Assembly (NCBI GenBank): GCA_027050975.1
Contig: JALUAR010000049.1
Span: 15,740 to 23,416 of the forward strand
Direction of reading: 5' to 3'
From: Thermodesulfovibrio sp.
GTDB lineage: Bacteria > Nitrospirota > Thermodesulfovibrionia > Thermodesulfovibrionales > JdFR-85
Length of the DNA: 7,677 nt
Below, in pieces: positions 1 to 6,495 of the stretch. Below the pieces are notes generated by a model, which was given only the letters and a program-made list of their open reading frames with translations, was not told the origin of the DNA and did not search any database. The first letter of the stretch is position 1. Each line of letters begins with the position of its first letter. A program made the translations under genes and the position numbers.

Positions 1-1216
1 GCTTGTTACAGCTTATCCCCAGAGACCATTGCCTGAATTGCCACCTTTTCAGGGAGGAGCGGTAGGTCTTTTCAGTTATGATTTTGTTCGTTATTTAGAA
101 CGGATACCAAAGACTGCACGAGATGATCTCCACATTCCAGATGCCCATTTCTTTTTAGTGGATGCCCTCTTTGCCTTCGACCATAAAACCAAAAAGGCAT
201 ACGCTATTGTGGTTCCCGGAGCAAAAGAGATGGAGTTCGGATTCTCTCCCTTCTTTGAGCCCGGATTCCTTACGAATGAAGACCTCACTTCTATCTTCGA
301 AAAGGCCGAGGCCCGGTTAAAAGATATGGTTCGCCTTTATTCGGAGGCCCCTGAAAAGCTATATGTCGAGCTTCCTCCCAAACGTAAAAGTGTAACAATT
401 GAGCATGAGATGAGCCAAAAAGAGTACATGGAGATCGTGAAAAGGGCAAAGGAGTACATCCGTGCAGGTGACATATTCCAGGCCAATCTATCACAGAGGC
501 TTTCGGCTCATATTGGTAAAGTTTCGGCATGGGAGCTTTACAAGATACTAAGTCTTATCAACCCCTCTCCCTTTGCTGCATTTGCCGATTTCGGCGATTA
601 CATACTTGTAAGTTCCTCCCCGGAAAGACTGATCAGGCTTCACAACAGGATAGCAGAGACACGGCCAATCGCTGGTACAAGACCCAGAGGGCTTACTCCG
701 GAGCATGATGATGTTATGAGGGCAGACCTTCTCCTTAATGAAAAAGAAAGGGCTGAGCACATAATGTTGATCGACCTGGAGAGAAACGACCTGGGTAAGG
801 TGTGTGAGTATGGTTCGGTAAAAGTGGATGAGTTGATGATCACCGAGGACTACTCTCATGTGATTCATATAGTTTCCAATGTCAGGGGAACTCTGGCAAA
901 GGGCAGGGATGCCTTCAGTCTCGTAAGAGCAACATTCCCTGGGGGTACGATTACAGGAGTTCCAAAGGTACGGTGTATGGAGATAATAGATGAGTTAGAG
1001 CCGGTGACGAGAGGGCCTTACACAGGTTCCCTCGGATACATATCCTTCGGGGGCAGCATGGACCTGAATATAATTATCAGAACGATGGTGATCAAGGATG
1101 AGAATGCCTATGTTCAGGCAGGTGCTGGCATCGTGGCAGATTCGGATCCAGAAAGGGAGTATTTCGAGACATTAAAAAAGGCCGAGGCGCTGCTTAGTAC
1201 ATTGGAGAGAATTTAG
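1..1216 (+). CDS. pabB: Aminodeoxychorismate synthase component I (PabB-like), 5' partial
   Basis: The reading frame is open from base 2 to the TAG at 1214-1216, giving 404 visible codons. The true start lies upstream of the window; an in-frame TTG at 29 falls inside conserved sequence and is not the start. The family aminates chorismate using ammonia from a glutamine amidotransferase partner (PabA or TrpG). PabB makes 4-amino-4-deoxychorismate for folate; TrpE makes anthranilate. Visible landmarks are FQGGAVGLFSYD near the N-terminal side (50-85), FQANLSQR, RPIAGTRPRG (662-691), LLLNEKERAEHIMLIDLERND, FPGGTITGVPKVRCMEIIDELEP, and RGPYTGSLGYISFGGSMDLN then IIIRT. The PYTGSLGY and MDLNIIIRT wording favours PabB over TrpE (usually PYGGAVGY, MDTAIAIRT). 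Against this, the position where E. coli PabB has the nucleophilic Lys (PIKGT) is Ala (671-673), as in TrpE and many other PabBs. No amidotransferase gene is in the window. PabB is likely, TrpE or a dual-use enzyme possible. Confidence 0.8.
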   Translation, partial: LVTAYPQRPLPELPPFQGGAVGLFSYDFVRYLERIPKTARDDLHIPDAHFFLVDALFAFDHKTKKAYAIVVPGAKEMEFGFSPFFEPGFLTNEDLTSIFEKAEARLKDMVRLYSEAPEKLYVELPPKRKSVTIEHEMSQKEYMEIVKRAKEYIRAGDIFQANLSQRLSAHIGKVSAWELYKILSLINPSPFAAFADFGDYILVSSSPERLIRLHNRIAETRPIAGTRPRGLTPEHDDVMRADLLLNEKERAEHIMLIDLERNDLGKVCEYGSVKVDELMITEDYSHVIHIVSNVRGTLAKGRDAFSLVRATFPGGTITGVPKVRCMEIIDELEPVTRGPYTGSLGYISFGGSMDLNIIIRTMVIKDENAYVQAGAGIVADSDPEREYFETLKKAEALLSTLERI

Positions 1217-2214
1217 CCGAAGAACAACCATTTCTTCTTTGTCTTTGCATTATCAATGGATGACTTAATCTCCTTCAGCAGTGATATTATCTCGTTCTGT
1301 TTCTCGATGCTGTCGGTCAGGTTTTTATTGAACCTCTCAATTGTTGAAGTAAGGTGCTGGATGGTTTTCCTTAACTCCCCCTTGCTGTCAGAAGATTTCT
1401 GAAGTTCACCTATTTGTTTGCTAATGCCTTTCAGAAGTTTCGTGACATCATCTGAAAGAGCAGGACTGGAGGGGGGAGCTTGTGCAGCGGTAGAGAAGGA
1501 AGTTCTTCTTGCAGTTGTCTCTCCGAAGGAGGGGGCAGATGGTTCTAATTTTTCTGTTCTGCTAACGGGTATTTTTTCTGATTCTGCTCTTACTGTCTGA
1601 AATGTCTCTTCAGTTTTGATATCGATCTTGTGTTTTTTTGAGATATGCTTCAGCAGGAGCTTTGTGATTGCCTCAAAGGTCTCTTTTACGCCTTTTCCCT
1701 CAATGGCCACGGCTTCGAAATAGGGAACCCTTTCCAGGTTCAGACGATTGTTGAGTTCGTCTATAGAGAGTATATTGGGAAGGTCACGTTTGTTGTACTG
1801 AATGACCAGCGGGATCTCGTCAGGGTCCAGATTGTTAGCAATCAGGTTTTCATGCATGTTTTTAAGGCTTTCCACATTCTCTTCCAGCATCTCCTTTTGT
1901 GAGTCGGCAACAAAGACTACAGCGTCAGCACCTTTAAGAACCAGTCTTCTTGTTGCATTGTACCGGACCTGACCTGGCACAGTATAAAGCTGGAATCTAA
2001 TGGAAAAGTCTCTTATCTTTCCCAGTTCAACTGGCATAAAATCAAAGAATAAAGTTCTGTCAGCCTCAGTGGAGAGTGAGAGTAGTTTGCCTCTCTGTGC
2101 TGGGTCCAAGATGGCGTGTAGGTGCTGGAGGTTGGTTGTCTTTCCACTCAGCCCCGGACCGTAATAAACGATCTTGAGGGTGATCTCCTTTGTTGCGTAG
2201 TTAAATAAGGCCAT
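1213..2214 (-). CDS. mglA: MglA-family Ras-like GTPase with C-terminal coiled-coil extension
   Basis: The 333-residue protein begins with a complete MglA-type G domain (about residues 1-195), aligning without gaps through the P-loop and switches to my memory of Myxococcus MglA. The P-loop is GPGLSGKTT (19-27). The switch I Arg finger is R53 in STEADRTLFFDF. The G3 motif is TVPGQ, with Thr78 replacing the usual Asp and catalytic Gln82. NKRD (141-144) reads guanine and EAVAIEGKG forms the G5 region. MglA-GTP marks the leading pole and drives gliding or type IV pilus polarity in Myxococcus. Unlike the roughly 195-residue classical protein, this one adds a Ser/Pro/Thr-rich linker (about 198-254), a predicted coiled coil (about 255-323) and a KKKWLFFG tail. 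Its ATG lies 2 nt after the cyclase stop with no evident Shine-Dalgarno. Its TAA overlaps the convergent pabB TAG (shared bases 1213-1216). No MglB (roadblock-type GAP) gene is in the window. Confidence 0.93.
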   Translation of the reverse strand: MALFNYATKEITLKIVYYGPGLSGKTTNLQHLHAILDPAQRGKLLSLSTEADRTLFFDFMPVELGKIRDFSIRFQLYTVPGQVRYNATRRLVLKGADAVVFVADSQKEMLEENVESLKNMHENLIANNLDPDEIPLVIQYNKRDLPNILSIDELNNRLNLERVPYFEAVAIEGKGVKETFEAITKLLLKHISKKHKIDIKTEETFQTVRAESEKIPVSRTEKLEPSAPSFGETTARRTSFSTAAQAPPSSPALSDDVTKLLKGISKQIGELQKSSDSKGELRKTIQHLTSTIERFNKNLTDSIEKQNEIISLLKEIKSSIDNAKTKKKWLFFG

Positions 2215-2216
2215 TT

Positions 2217-3596
2217 TTAAATTATAGCATAAACACCGTCTCTTGTTTGATACTTTACCTTATACATAGCCTCATCTGCAAGTCTCAAAAGCTCGTCTTT
2301 CGAATTTGCTGTTTCCGGATAGGATGCCACACCGAAGCTTGCCGTCAGTTTAATGTTGTATCCCTCCTTTTTAAGAAAAACGGTTTCAGCTATATTTTTT
2401 CTGAGCCTTTCGGCAATCTGAGTTGCATACTTTGAGGATGTTTGAGGTAGTACGATAACGAACTCGTCACCTCCGTAACGGGCAACGATATCAAGTGCAC
2501 GAATTTTATTCAGAATAAGCTGAGCCACCTCAACAAGAACCTTGCTGCCGACCAGATGACCGTATTTGTCATTAATCTCTTTAAATCTATCGATATCCAT
2601 GAAAATCAAAGATACGGAGGTATTATAGCGCTTACACCTCTCTACCTCGATATCGAGTGTTCTGTGAAGATATCTTGTGTTGAAGATCTTGGTGAGATCA
2701 TCAGTGATTGCCAGTTCTGCCATTTTCTGATGGAGCATGGCCTTTTCAACCGCCATGGCAACATGCTCGGCAACCCTGTCAAACAGCTGGATATCCTTTT
2801 CATCAAAGGAGGTATTTTTTCTGTAAATTAACTCCATTGCACCGATAACGGAATCCCTTGTTTTCAAGGGCAATGCCAGGATGCTTTTGCTTTTTAATGC
2901 ACGGTGAAGGGGGGCCTCTTTTTGGATATACTTGTTACGCCGGATATCCGGTATCAACACGGGTGAACCCTGTTTTATGGCCCTTCCTGCTATCGCCTCA
3001 CCAAAGGATAGTTTTATTTCAATTGGAGCCATCTTTTTCGAGATCGCAAACAGATGAAGGATATCATCTTCAGGATTTTTAAGAAAGAATGCCCATTCGT
3101 GAATCCTGGAGACATTCTTAATCTTTTGCATTATTTTTGTTATAAGTTCCTTGCGGTCTTCCGTATCAGTCATCTGATGATTGATCTCCTCGTATATGTC
3201 TACTAAAAACTGTAGCTCGCTGTTTTCGTTTTTCAGTTGAGCGATCTCAAGGAGAGTGCGTTTTTGCTTTAGTAGATCGCGGATAAAGTATCCAAGAGCA
3301 CTGCATTGGTTTGAAGAAATAACTCCGGTTAAAGACCTTTTTTGAAAATAAGAGGGAAGGGGAGGACGTTTGTCTGAAATAATGATTATAGGTGTTAGAG
3401 GGAAGAGTTCGTCAAGTCGTTTTAGTATCTTTCTAAGGTCTCCTTCGTGATATAAAATGGCAATCTCTGGTGAAGGAGAGCCTTTTTTAAGGATATCTGC
3501 TACAGTTTTAGCGGTAACCCGGTAGGGAAGATTACAATCGGAAAGAATTTGTGATACATTGTCACTATTGACAGCTATGACAAGAGAATCAGGCAT
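2217..3596 (-). CDS. Pseudo-receiver/GAF/GGDEF nucleotide cyclase, Hypr-like (candidate cGAMP synthase)
   Basis: The 459-residue protein is predicted to be cytosolic, with no membrane segment. Residues 1-110 look like a receiver fold without phosphorylation residues: EIAILYHEGD stands where the phospho-Asp strand should be, and the late Lys is absent (TGVISSN). Residues about 111-140 form a helical linker, 140-290 a GAF domain, and 296-459 the GGDEF domain. Catalytic features are present: MDIDRFKEIND (metal ligand D334, guanine-binding N342) and GGDEF (375-379). The inhibitory site RALD (366-369) precedes it exactly as in PleD, with a second Arg near 397. The second guanine contact, D344 in PleD, is Ser351 (codon 2546-2544, AGC) in GHLVGSKVL. 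Asp-to-Ser here marks Hypr enzymes that make 3',3'-cGAMP, so the product may be cGAMP, c-di-GMP or both. The ATG overlaps the end of secA by 8 nt, with GGAG 3 nt upstream. The GAF ligand is unknown. Confidence 0.92.
   Translation of the reverse strand: MPDSLVIAVNSDNVSQILSDCNLPYRVTAKTVADILKKGSPSPEIAILYHEGDLRKILKRLDELFPLTPIIIISDKRPPLPSYFQKRSLTGVISSNQCSALGYFIRDLLKQKRTLLEIAQLKNENSELQFLVDIYEEINHQMTDTEDRKELITKIMQKIKNVSRIHEWAFFLKNPEDDILHLFAISKKMAPIEIKLSFGEAIAGRAIKQGSPVLIPDIRRNKYIQKEAPLHRALKSKSILALPLKTRDSVIGAMELIYRKNTSFDEKDIQLFDRVAEHVAMAVEKAMLHQKMAELAITDDLTKIFNTRYLHRTLDIEVERCKRYNTSVSLIFMDIDRFKEINDKYGHLVGSKVLVEVAQLILNKIRALDIVARYGGDEFVIVLPQTSSKYATQIAERLRKNIAETVFLKKEGYNIKLTASFGVASYPETANSKDELLRLADEAMYKVKYQTRDGVYAII
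2221..2229 (-). promoter_or_regulatory. Candidate internal extended -10 for the MglA-family gene
   Basis: Reading leftward, TGCTATAAT (2229-2221) is a perfect extended -10 within the last codons and stop of the cyclase gene. Its predicted start (seven bases past the hexamer) is base 2214, the A of the GTPase ATG, which would give a leaderless message. No Shine-Dalgarno precedes this ATG. No good -35 is present, and the same bases encode the cyclase C-terminus, so a chance match is quite possible. Confidence 0.25.
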
Positions 3597-6264
3597 TTAC
3601 TCCACAACACTTCTTGTACTTTTTCCCGCTCCCACAGGGGCAGGGTTCGTTTCTGCCCACCTTCTTTGATTTTTTTACTGGCTTTTTAGACTCTCCGTCT
3701 CCTCTGTTATAAACGAGATTCATCTCCCTCCGGTGAGAAACCTTCTCAGCCTCTTCCTCACTTCTTACCTGCACCCTGAAAATCCTGGTGAGGGTTTCAG
3801 ACTTTATTCTCTCTGTCATTTCGGCAAACATATCGTAGGCCTCTTTTTTGTATTCCACAAGGGGGTCCTTCTGTCCGTACCCTCTCAGTCCGATTCCCTC
3901 CTTCAAATGATCCATGGCAAGCAGGTGGTCTTTCCACTGGCTGTCCACCACCTGGAGAGTAATGATCTTTTCGAGATAGCGCATCAGTTCCGTACCTATC
4001 TCCTGTTCCTTTCTCTCATAATGCTTCATCAACTCGGTCAGGATGGTCTCTCTGAGAGCCTCGATTCCGCTTATCTCTTCCAGACCCTTGAGCTTTACTC
4101 CGAAAATACCGAAGAGGGCATTTTCAAGCTCCTTGTAGTTCCAGTACTCCGGGTGCTGATCTTCCGGACAGTATGTATCCAGCAGCCCGTCGACTATATC
4201 TTCAATCATTTCAATAATTCTGTCTTTTAATGACTCGGAGGTGAGGATCTCTTTGCGGAAGGCATAAATCTCGGTCCTCTGTTTGTTCATCACATCATCG
4301 TACTCCAGCAGATGTTTTCTTATCTCAAAATTATGCGCCTCCACCCGCTTCTGGGCATTCTCAATTGCCTTCGTAACCATCCTGTTTTCAATAGGGACAT
4401 TCTCCTCCATCCCGAGACGGCTCATCAGACCCGAGATGCGATCGGAACCAAAGATACGCATCAGATCGTCTTCAAGGGATATGTAGAACCTCGAAGAGCC
4501 GGGGTCACCCTGACGACCCGAACGTCCCCTGAGCTGATTGTCTATTCTTCGAGCCTCATGCCTTTCTGTTCCGATTATATGAAGCCCTCCTGCCTCTATT
4601 ACCTTCTTTCTATCCTCCTCACAGATCTTTCGTGCCTTTTCTACGGCCTCTTTCCATTCCTCCTCAGAGGGGTTTTCTTTGTTTTTCAGAAATTCCCTGG
4701 CAAGCCCTTCCGGATTACCTCCCAGGATGATATCCGTTCCCCTGCCAGCCATGTTAGTGGCAATGGTGACGGCACCAGGTCTGCCGGCCTGGGCTATGAT
4801 CTCCGCCTCCTTTTCATGATACTTTGCATTAAGCACGGAGTGAGGTATGCCCTTTTTCTTAAGGAGTTTGCTCAAACGCTCCGAATTTTCTATGGATACC
4901 GTGCCCACAAGTACAGGCTGTCCTCTCCTGTAGCAGTCCTCTATCTCCTGGATAACGGCATTAAACTTGGCACGTTCGGTTTTATAGATCACATCCGGAT
5001 AGTCCTTACGAATCATGGGTTTGTTCGTTGGTATTACAACAACATCAAGGTTGTAAATTTTTGCAAACTCCTCTGCCTCTGTATCAGCAGTACCTGTCAT
5101 GCCGGCCAGTTTGTTGTACATACGGAAGTAGTTCTGAAAGGTTATTGTAGCGAGAGTCTGGTTTTCGCTCTCAATCTTTACCCCTTCTTTTGCCTCGATT
5201 GCCTGATGCAGACCATCAGACCAGCGCCTGCCAGGCATGAGCCTGCCAGTAAACTCATCAACAATGATCACCTGACCGTTCTTTACCACATAGTCAACAT
5301 CCCTTTTGAAGAGGTGATGAGCTTTCAGGGCCTGCAGTACATGATGTACCAGATCAATGTTCACAGGATCAAAGAGATTGTCCACACCAAGAAGTTTTTC
5401 GACTTTAACACTTCCCTCTTCCGTCAAAATAGCGGTTCTTGCCTTTTCATCAACTGTGAAATCAACATCTTTCTTTAATTTCGGGATAATTCTGTCGACC
5501 TTATAGTATTTGTCTGTGGATTCCTCGGACGGACCGGATATGATGAGAGGTGTCCTTGCCTCATCTATCAGAATACTATCAACCTCGTCAACAATAGCAT
5601 AGTTCAATTCTCGCTGTACATAGTCATTTATATCATATTTCATATTGTCTCTTAAGTAGTCGAACCCGAACTCATTGTTGGTTCCGTAGGTTATATCAGC
5701 CTGATAAGCCTCTTTTCTGCTACAGGGTCTCAGACGGTCGAAACGCTTATCATCACTATGATAATCAGGATCATAAAGGAAGGATGCATCATGCTGGATA
5801 ACACCGACGCTCAGGCCAAGATGATGATATATAGGGCCCATCCACTGGGCATCCCTTTTTGCCAGATAGTCGTTAACTGTAACCACATGAACGCCTTTGC
5901 CTTCAAGGGCATTGAGATAAACAGGAAGGGTGGCAACAAGGGTCTTTCCCTCACCGGTCTTCATCTCGGCGATCTTGCCTTCGTGAAGTACTATGCCCCC
6001 TATAAGTTGGACATCAAAGTGTCTCATCCCGAGGAGCCTCTTTGCTGTTTCCCTTACCACGGCAAAGGCTTCAACAAGGAGGTCATCCAGTGATTCGCCC
6101 TTTTCCAGTCTCCTGCGGAACTCCTCGGTTTTAGCTGCAAGTTCAGAGTCGGAGAGCCTGGAGATCTCCGGTTCAAGACTGTTTATCTTATCAACAATGG
6201 GCCAAAGTCTTTTTAGTTCGCGTTCATTCTTTGTGCCAAAGATTTTCTGTAGGACAGAAAGCAT
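3589..6264 (-). CDS. secA: Preprotein translocase ATPase SecA
   Basis: The 891-residue full-length SecA is the ATPase motor that pushes unfolded preproteins through SecYEG. Visible landmarks in order: N-terminal helix (MLSVLQKIFGTKNERELKRL), ALTERNATIVE-fold Walker A MKTGEGKT (101-108), TVNDYLAKRDAQWM, Walker B-type VDEVDSILIDEARTP (225-239), preprotein cross-linking domain (about 230-370), EFTGRLMPGRRWSDGLHQAI, NYFRMYNKLAGMTGTA, second-motor motifs TNMAGRGTD and QLRGRSGRQGDPGSS, the scaffold/wing region with QWKDHLLAMDHLKEGIGLRGYGQKDP, and the zinc-binding tail CPCGSGKKYKKCC (C875, C877, C886, C887) that contacts SecB or ribosomes. A short insertion at about 160-183 (YDPDYHSDDKRFDRLRPCS) is typical of Nitrospirota and Desulfobacterota SecA. 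Start chosen at the ATG at 6264 because it opens the conserved N-terminus; the upstream Shine-Dalgarno is weak. It is the first gene of the minus-strand block; its last eight bases contain the start of the cyclase gene, so the two are probably translationally coupled. Confidence 0.98.
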   Translation of the reverse strand: MLSVLQKIFGTKNERELKRLWPIVDKINSLEPEISRLSDSELAAKTEEFRRRLEKGESLDDLLVEAFAVVRETAKRLLGMRHFDVQLIGGIVLHEGKIAEMKTGEGKTLVATLPVYLNALEGKGVHVVTVNDYLAKRDAQWMGPIYHHLGLSVGVIQHDASFLYDPDYHSDDKRFDRLRPCSRKEAYQADITYGTNNEFGFDYLRDNMKYDINDYVQRELNYAIVDEVDSILIDEARTPLIISGPSEESTDKYYKVDRIIPKLKKDVDFTVDEKARTAILTEEGSVKVEKLLGVDNLFDPVNIDLVHHVLQALKAHHLFKRDVDYVVKNGQVIIVDEFTGRLMPGRRWSDGLHQAIEAKEGVKIESENQTLATITFQNYFRMYNKLAGMTGTADTEAEEFAKIYNLDVVVIPTNKPMIRKDYPDVIYKTERAKFNAVIQEIEDCYRRGQPVLVGTVSIENSERLSKLLKKKGIPHSVLNAKYHEKEAEIIAQAGRPGAVTIATNMAGRGTDIILGGNPEGLAREFLKNKENPSEEEWKEAVEKARKICEEDRKKVIEAGGLHIIGTERHEARRIDNQLRGRSGRQGDPGSSRFYISLEDDLMRIFGSDRISGLMSRLGMEENVPIENRMVTKAIENAQKRVEAHNFEIRKHLLEYDDVMNKQRTEIYAFRKEILTSESLKDRIIEMIEDIVDGLLDTYCPEDQHPEYWNYKELENALFGIFGVKLKGLEEISGIEALRETILTELMKHYERKEQEIGTELMRYLEKIITLQVVDSQWKDHLLAMDHLKEGIGLRGYGQKDPLVEYKKEAYDMFAEMTERIKSETLTRIFRVQVRSEEEAEKVSHRREMNLVYNRGDGESKKPVKKSKKVGRNEPCPCGSGKKYKKCCGVNA

Positions 6265-6370
6265 ACTTTAATCTTAAATAAAATATCGGCTTTTATGCAA
6301 GGTAGACCATCACAGAGGTGTGACAGATCCTATATGTTCATGAGGGGTGTTTTCTTAACGGAAACCCGGG

Positions 6371-6390
6371 TTGTTATGTTATAATAACAA
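6371..6390. promoter_or_regulatory. Inverted repeat over the -10, candidate operator
   Basis: TTGTTAT (6371-6377) and ATAACAA (6384-6390) are perfect 7-base inverted arms separated by six bases, centred on the putative -10. AT-rich dyads of this size suit a dimeric repressor. A nested shorter dyad, GTTAT-A-ATAAC (6378-6388), shares the right arm. The regulator is unknown. Confidence 0.4.
6377..6385 (+). promoter_or_regulatory. Extended -10 promoter for the exported-protein gene
   Basis: TGTTATAAT is a perfect extended -10 (TGn plus TATAAT at 6380-6385). The best -35 is TTAACG at 6355-6360 (4 of 6, spacing 19), which is acceptable for an extended -10 promoter. It predicts a start near 6392 and a leader of about 109 nt before ATG 6501. 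The -10 lies inside the inverted repeat 6371-6390, so a protein bound there would block it. Confidence 0.5.
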
Positions 6391-6406
6391 ATTCAAAAGA
6401 ATTTGT
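6387..6406. repeat. Inverted repeat at the predicted transcript 5' end
   Basis: ACAAATTC (6387-6394) and GAATTTGT (6399-6406) are perfect 8-base arms around an AAAA loop. It covers the predicted transcription start near 6392 and shares ACAA (6387-6390) with the preceding inverted repeat, so the two hairpins would exclude one another as cruciforms or on any transcript crossing both. No T-tract follows, so it does not look like an intrinsic terminator. Confidence 0.5.
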
Positions 6407-6419
6407 AAATCTTGTATTA

Positions 6420-6450
6420 TTTTGTAATTGCTACTGGCAACTTTACAGAA
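6420..6450 (+). other. Leader hairpin upstream of the exported-protein gene
   Basis: TTTTGTAA-TTGC, loop TACTG, GCAA-CT-TTACAGAA can fold into a 4-bp upper stem and 8-bp lower stem (one G-U pair) with a 2-base bulge on the 3' side. It would lie in the leader, about 50 nt before the start codon. It matches no riboswitch I recognise; a role in mRNA stability or translation is possible but unproven. Confidence 0.3.
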
Positions 6451-6475
6451 AATCTATTTCAGTTTGCTGCTGACT

Positions 6476-6495
6476 GGATAAGGGGGGATAAGGAA
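6476..6495 (+). promoter_or_regulatory. Tandem Shine-Dalgarno-like repeat
   Basis: GGATAAGG occurs at 6476-6483 and again at 6486-6493, ten bases apart. The second copy gives TAAGGA five to six bases before ATG 6501, a good ribosome-binding site that fixes this start. The first copy leads into AAGGGGGG and could act as a standby site. Confidence 0.6.

Noticed and set aside
1219..1242. GAAGAA-N7-TTCTTC followed by T-rich bases as a terminator for the pabB-like gene
   Set aside because: The stem is only six mostly A/T pairs, the T-tract is interrupted, and the bases encode the conserved-looking KKKW tail of the opposing gene.
3733..4230. Plus-strand open frame of 165 codons opposite secA
   Set aside because: Antisense to the secA C-terminal coding region, no domain resemblance and no supporting start signal.
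4312..5478. Long plus-strand open frame (388 codons) opposite secA
   Set aside because: It is wholly antisense to highly conserved secA, its translation is rich in Cys, Leu and Phe with no recognisable domain, and no ribosome-binding site was seen. It is a shadow of secA codon use.
6272..6300. TTGCAT with a downstream AT-rich -10 as the secA promoter
   Set aside because: At 15-18 base spacing the hexamers (for example TTAAGA, ATTTAA) match the -10 consensus poorly.
6310..6323. TCACA-N4-TGTGA as a CRP-type operator
   Set aside because: CRP sites read TGTGA-N6-TCACA; the half-sites here are in the reverse order with a different spacer.
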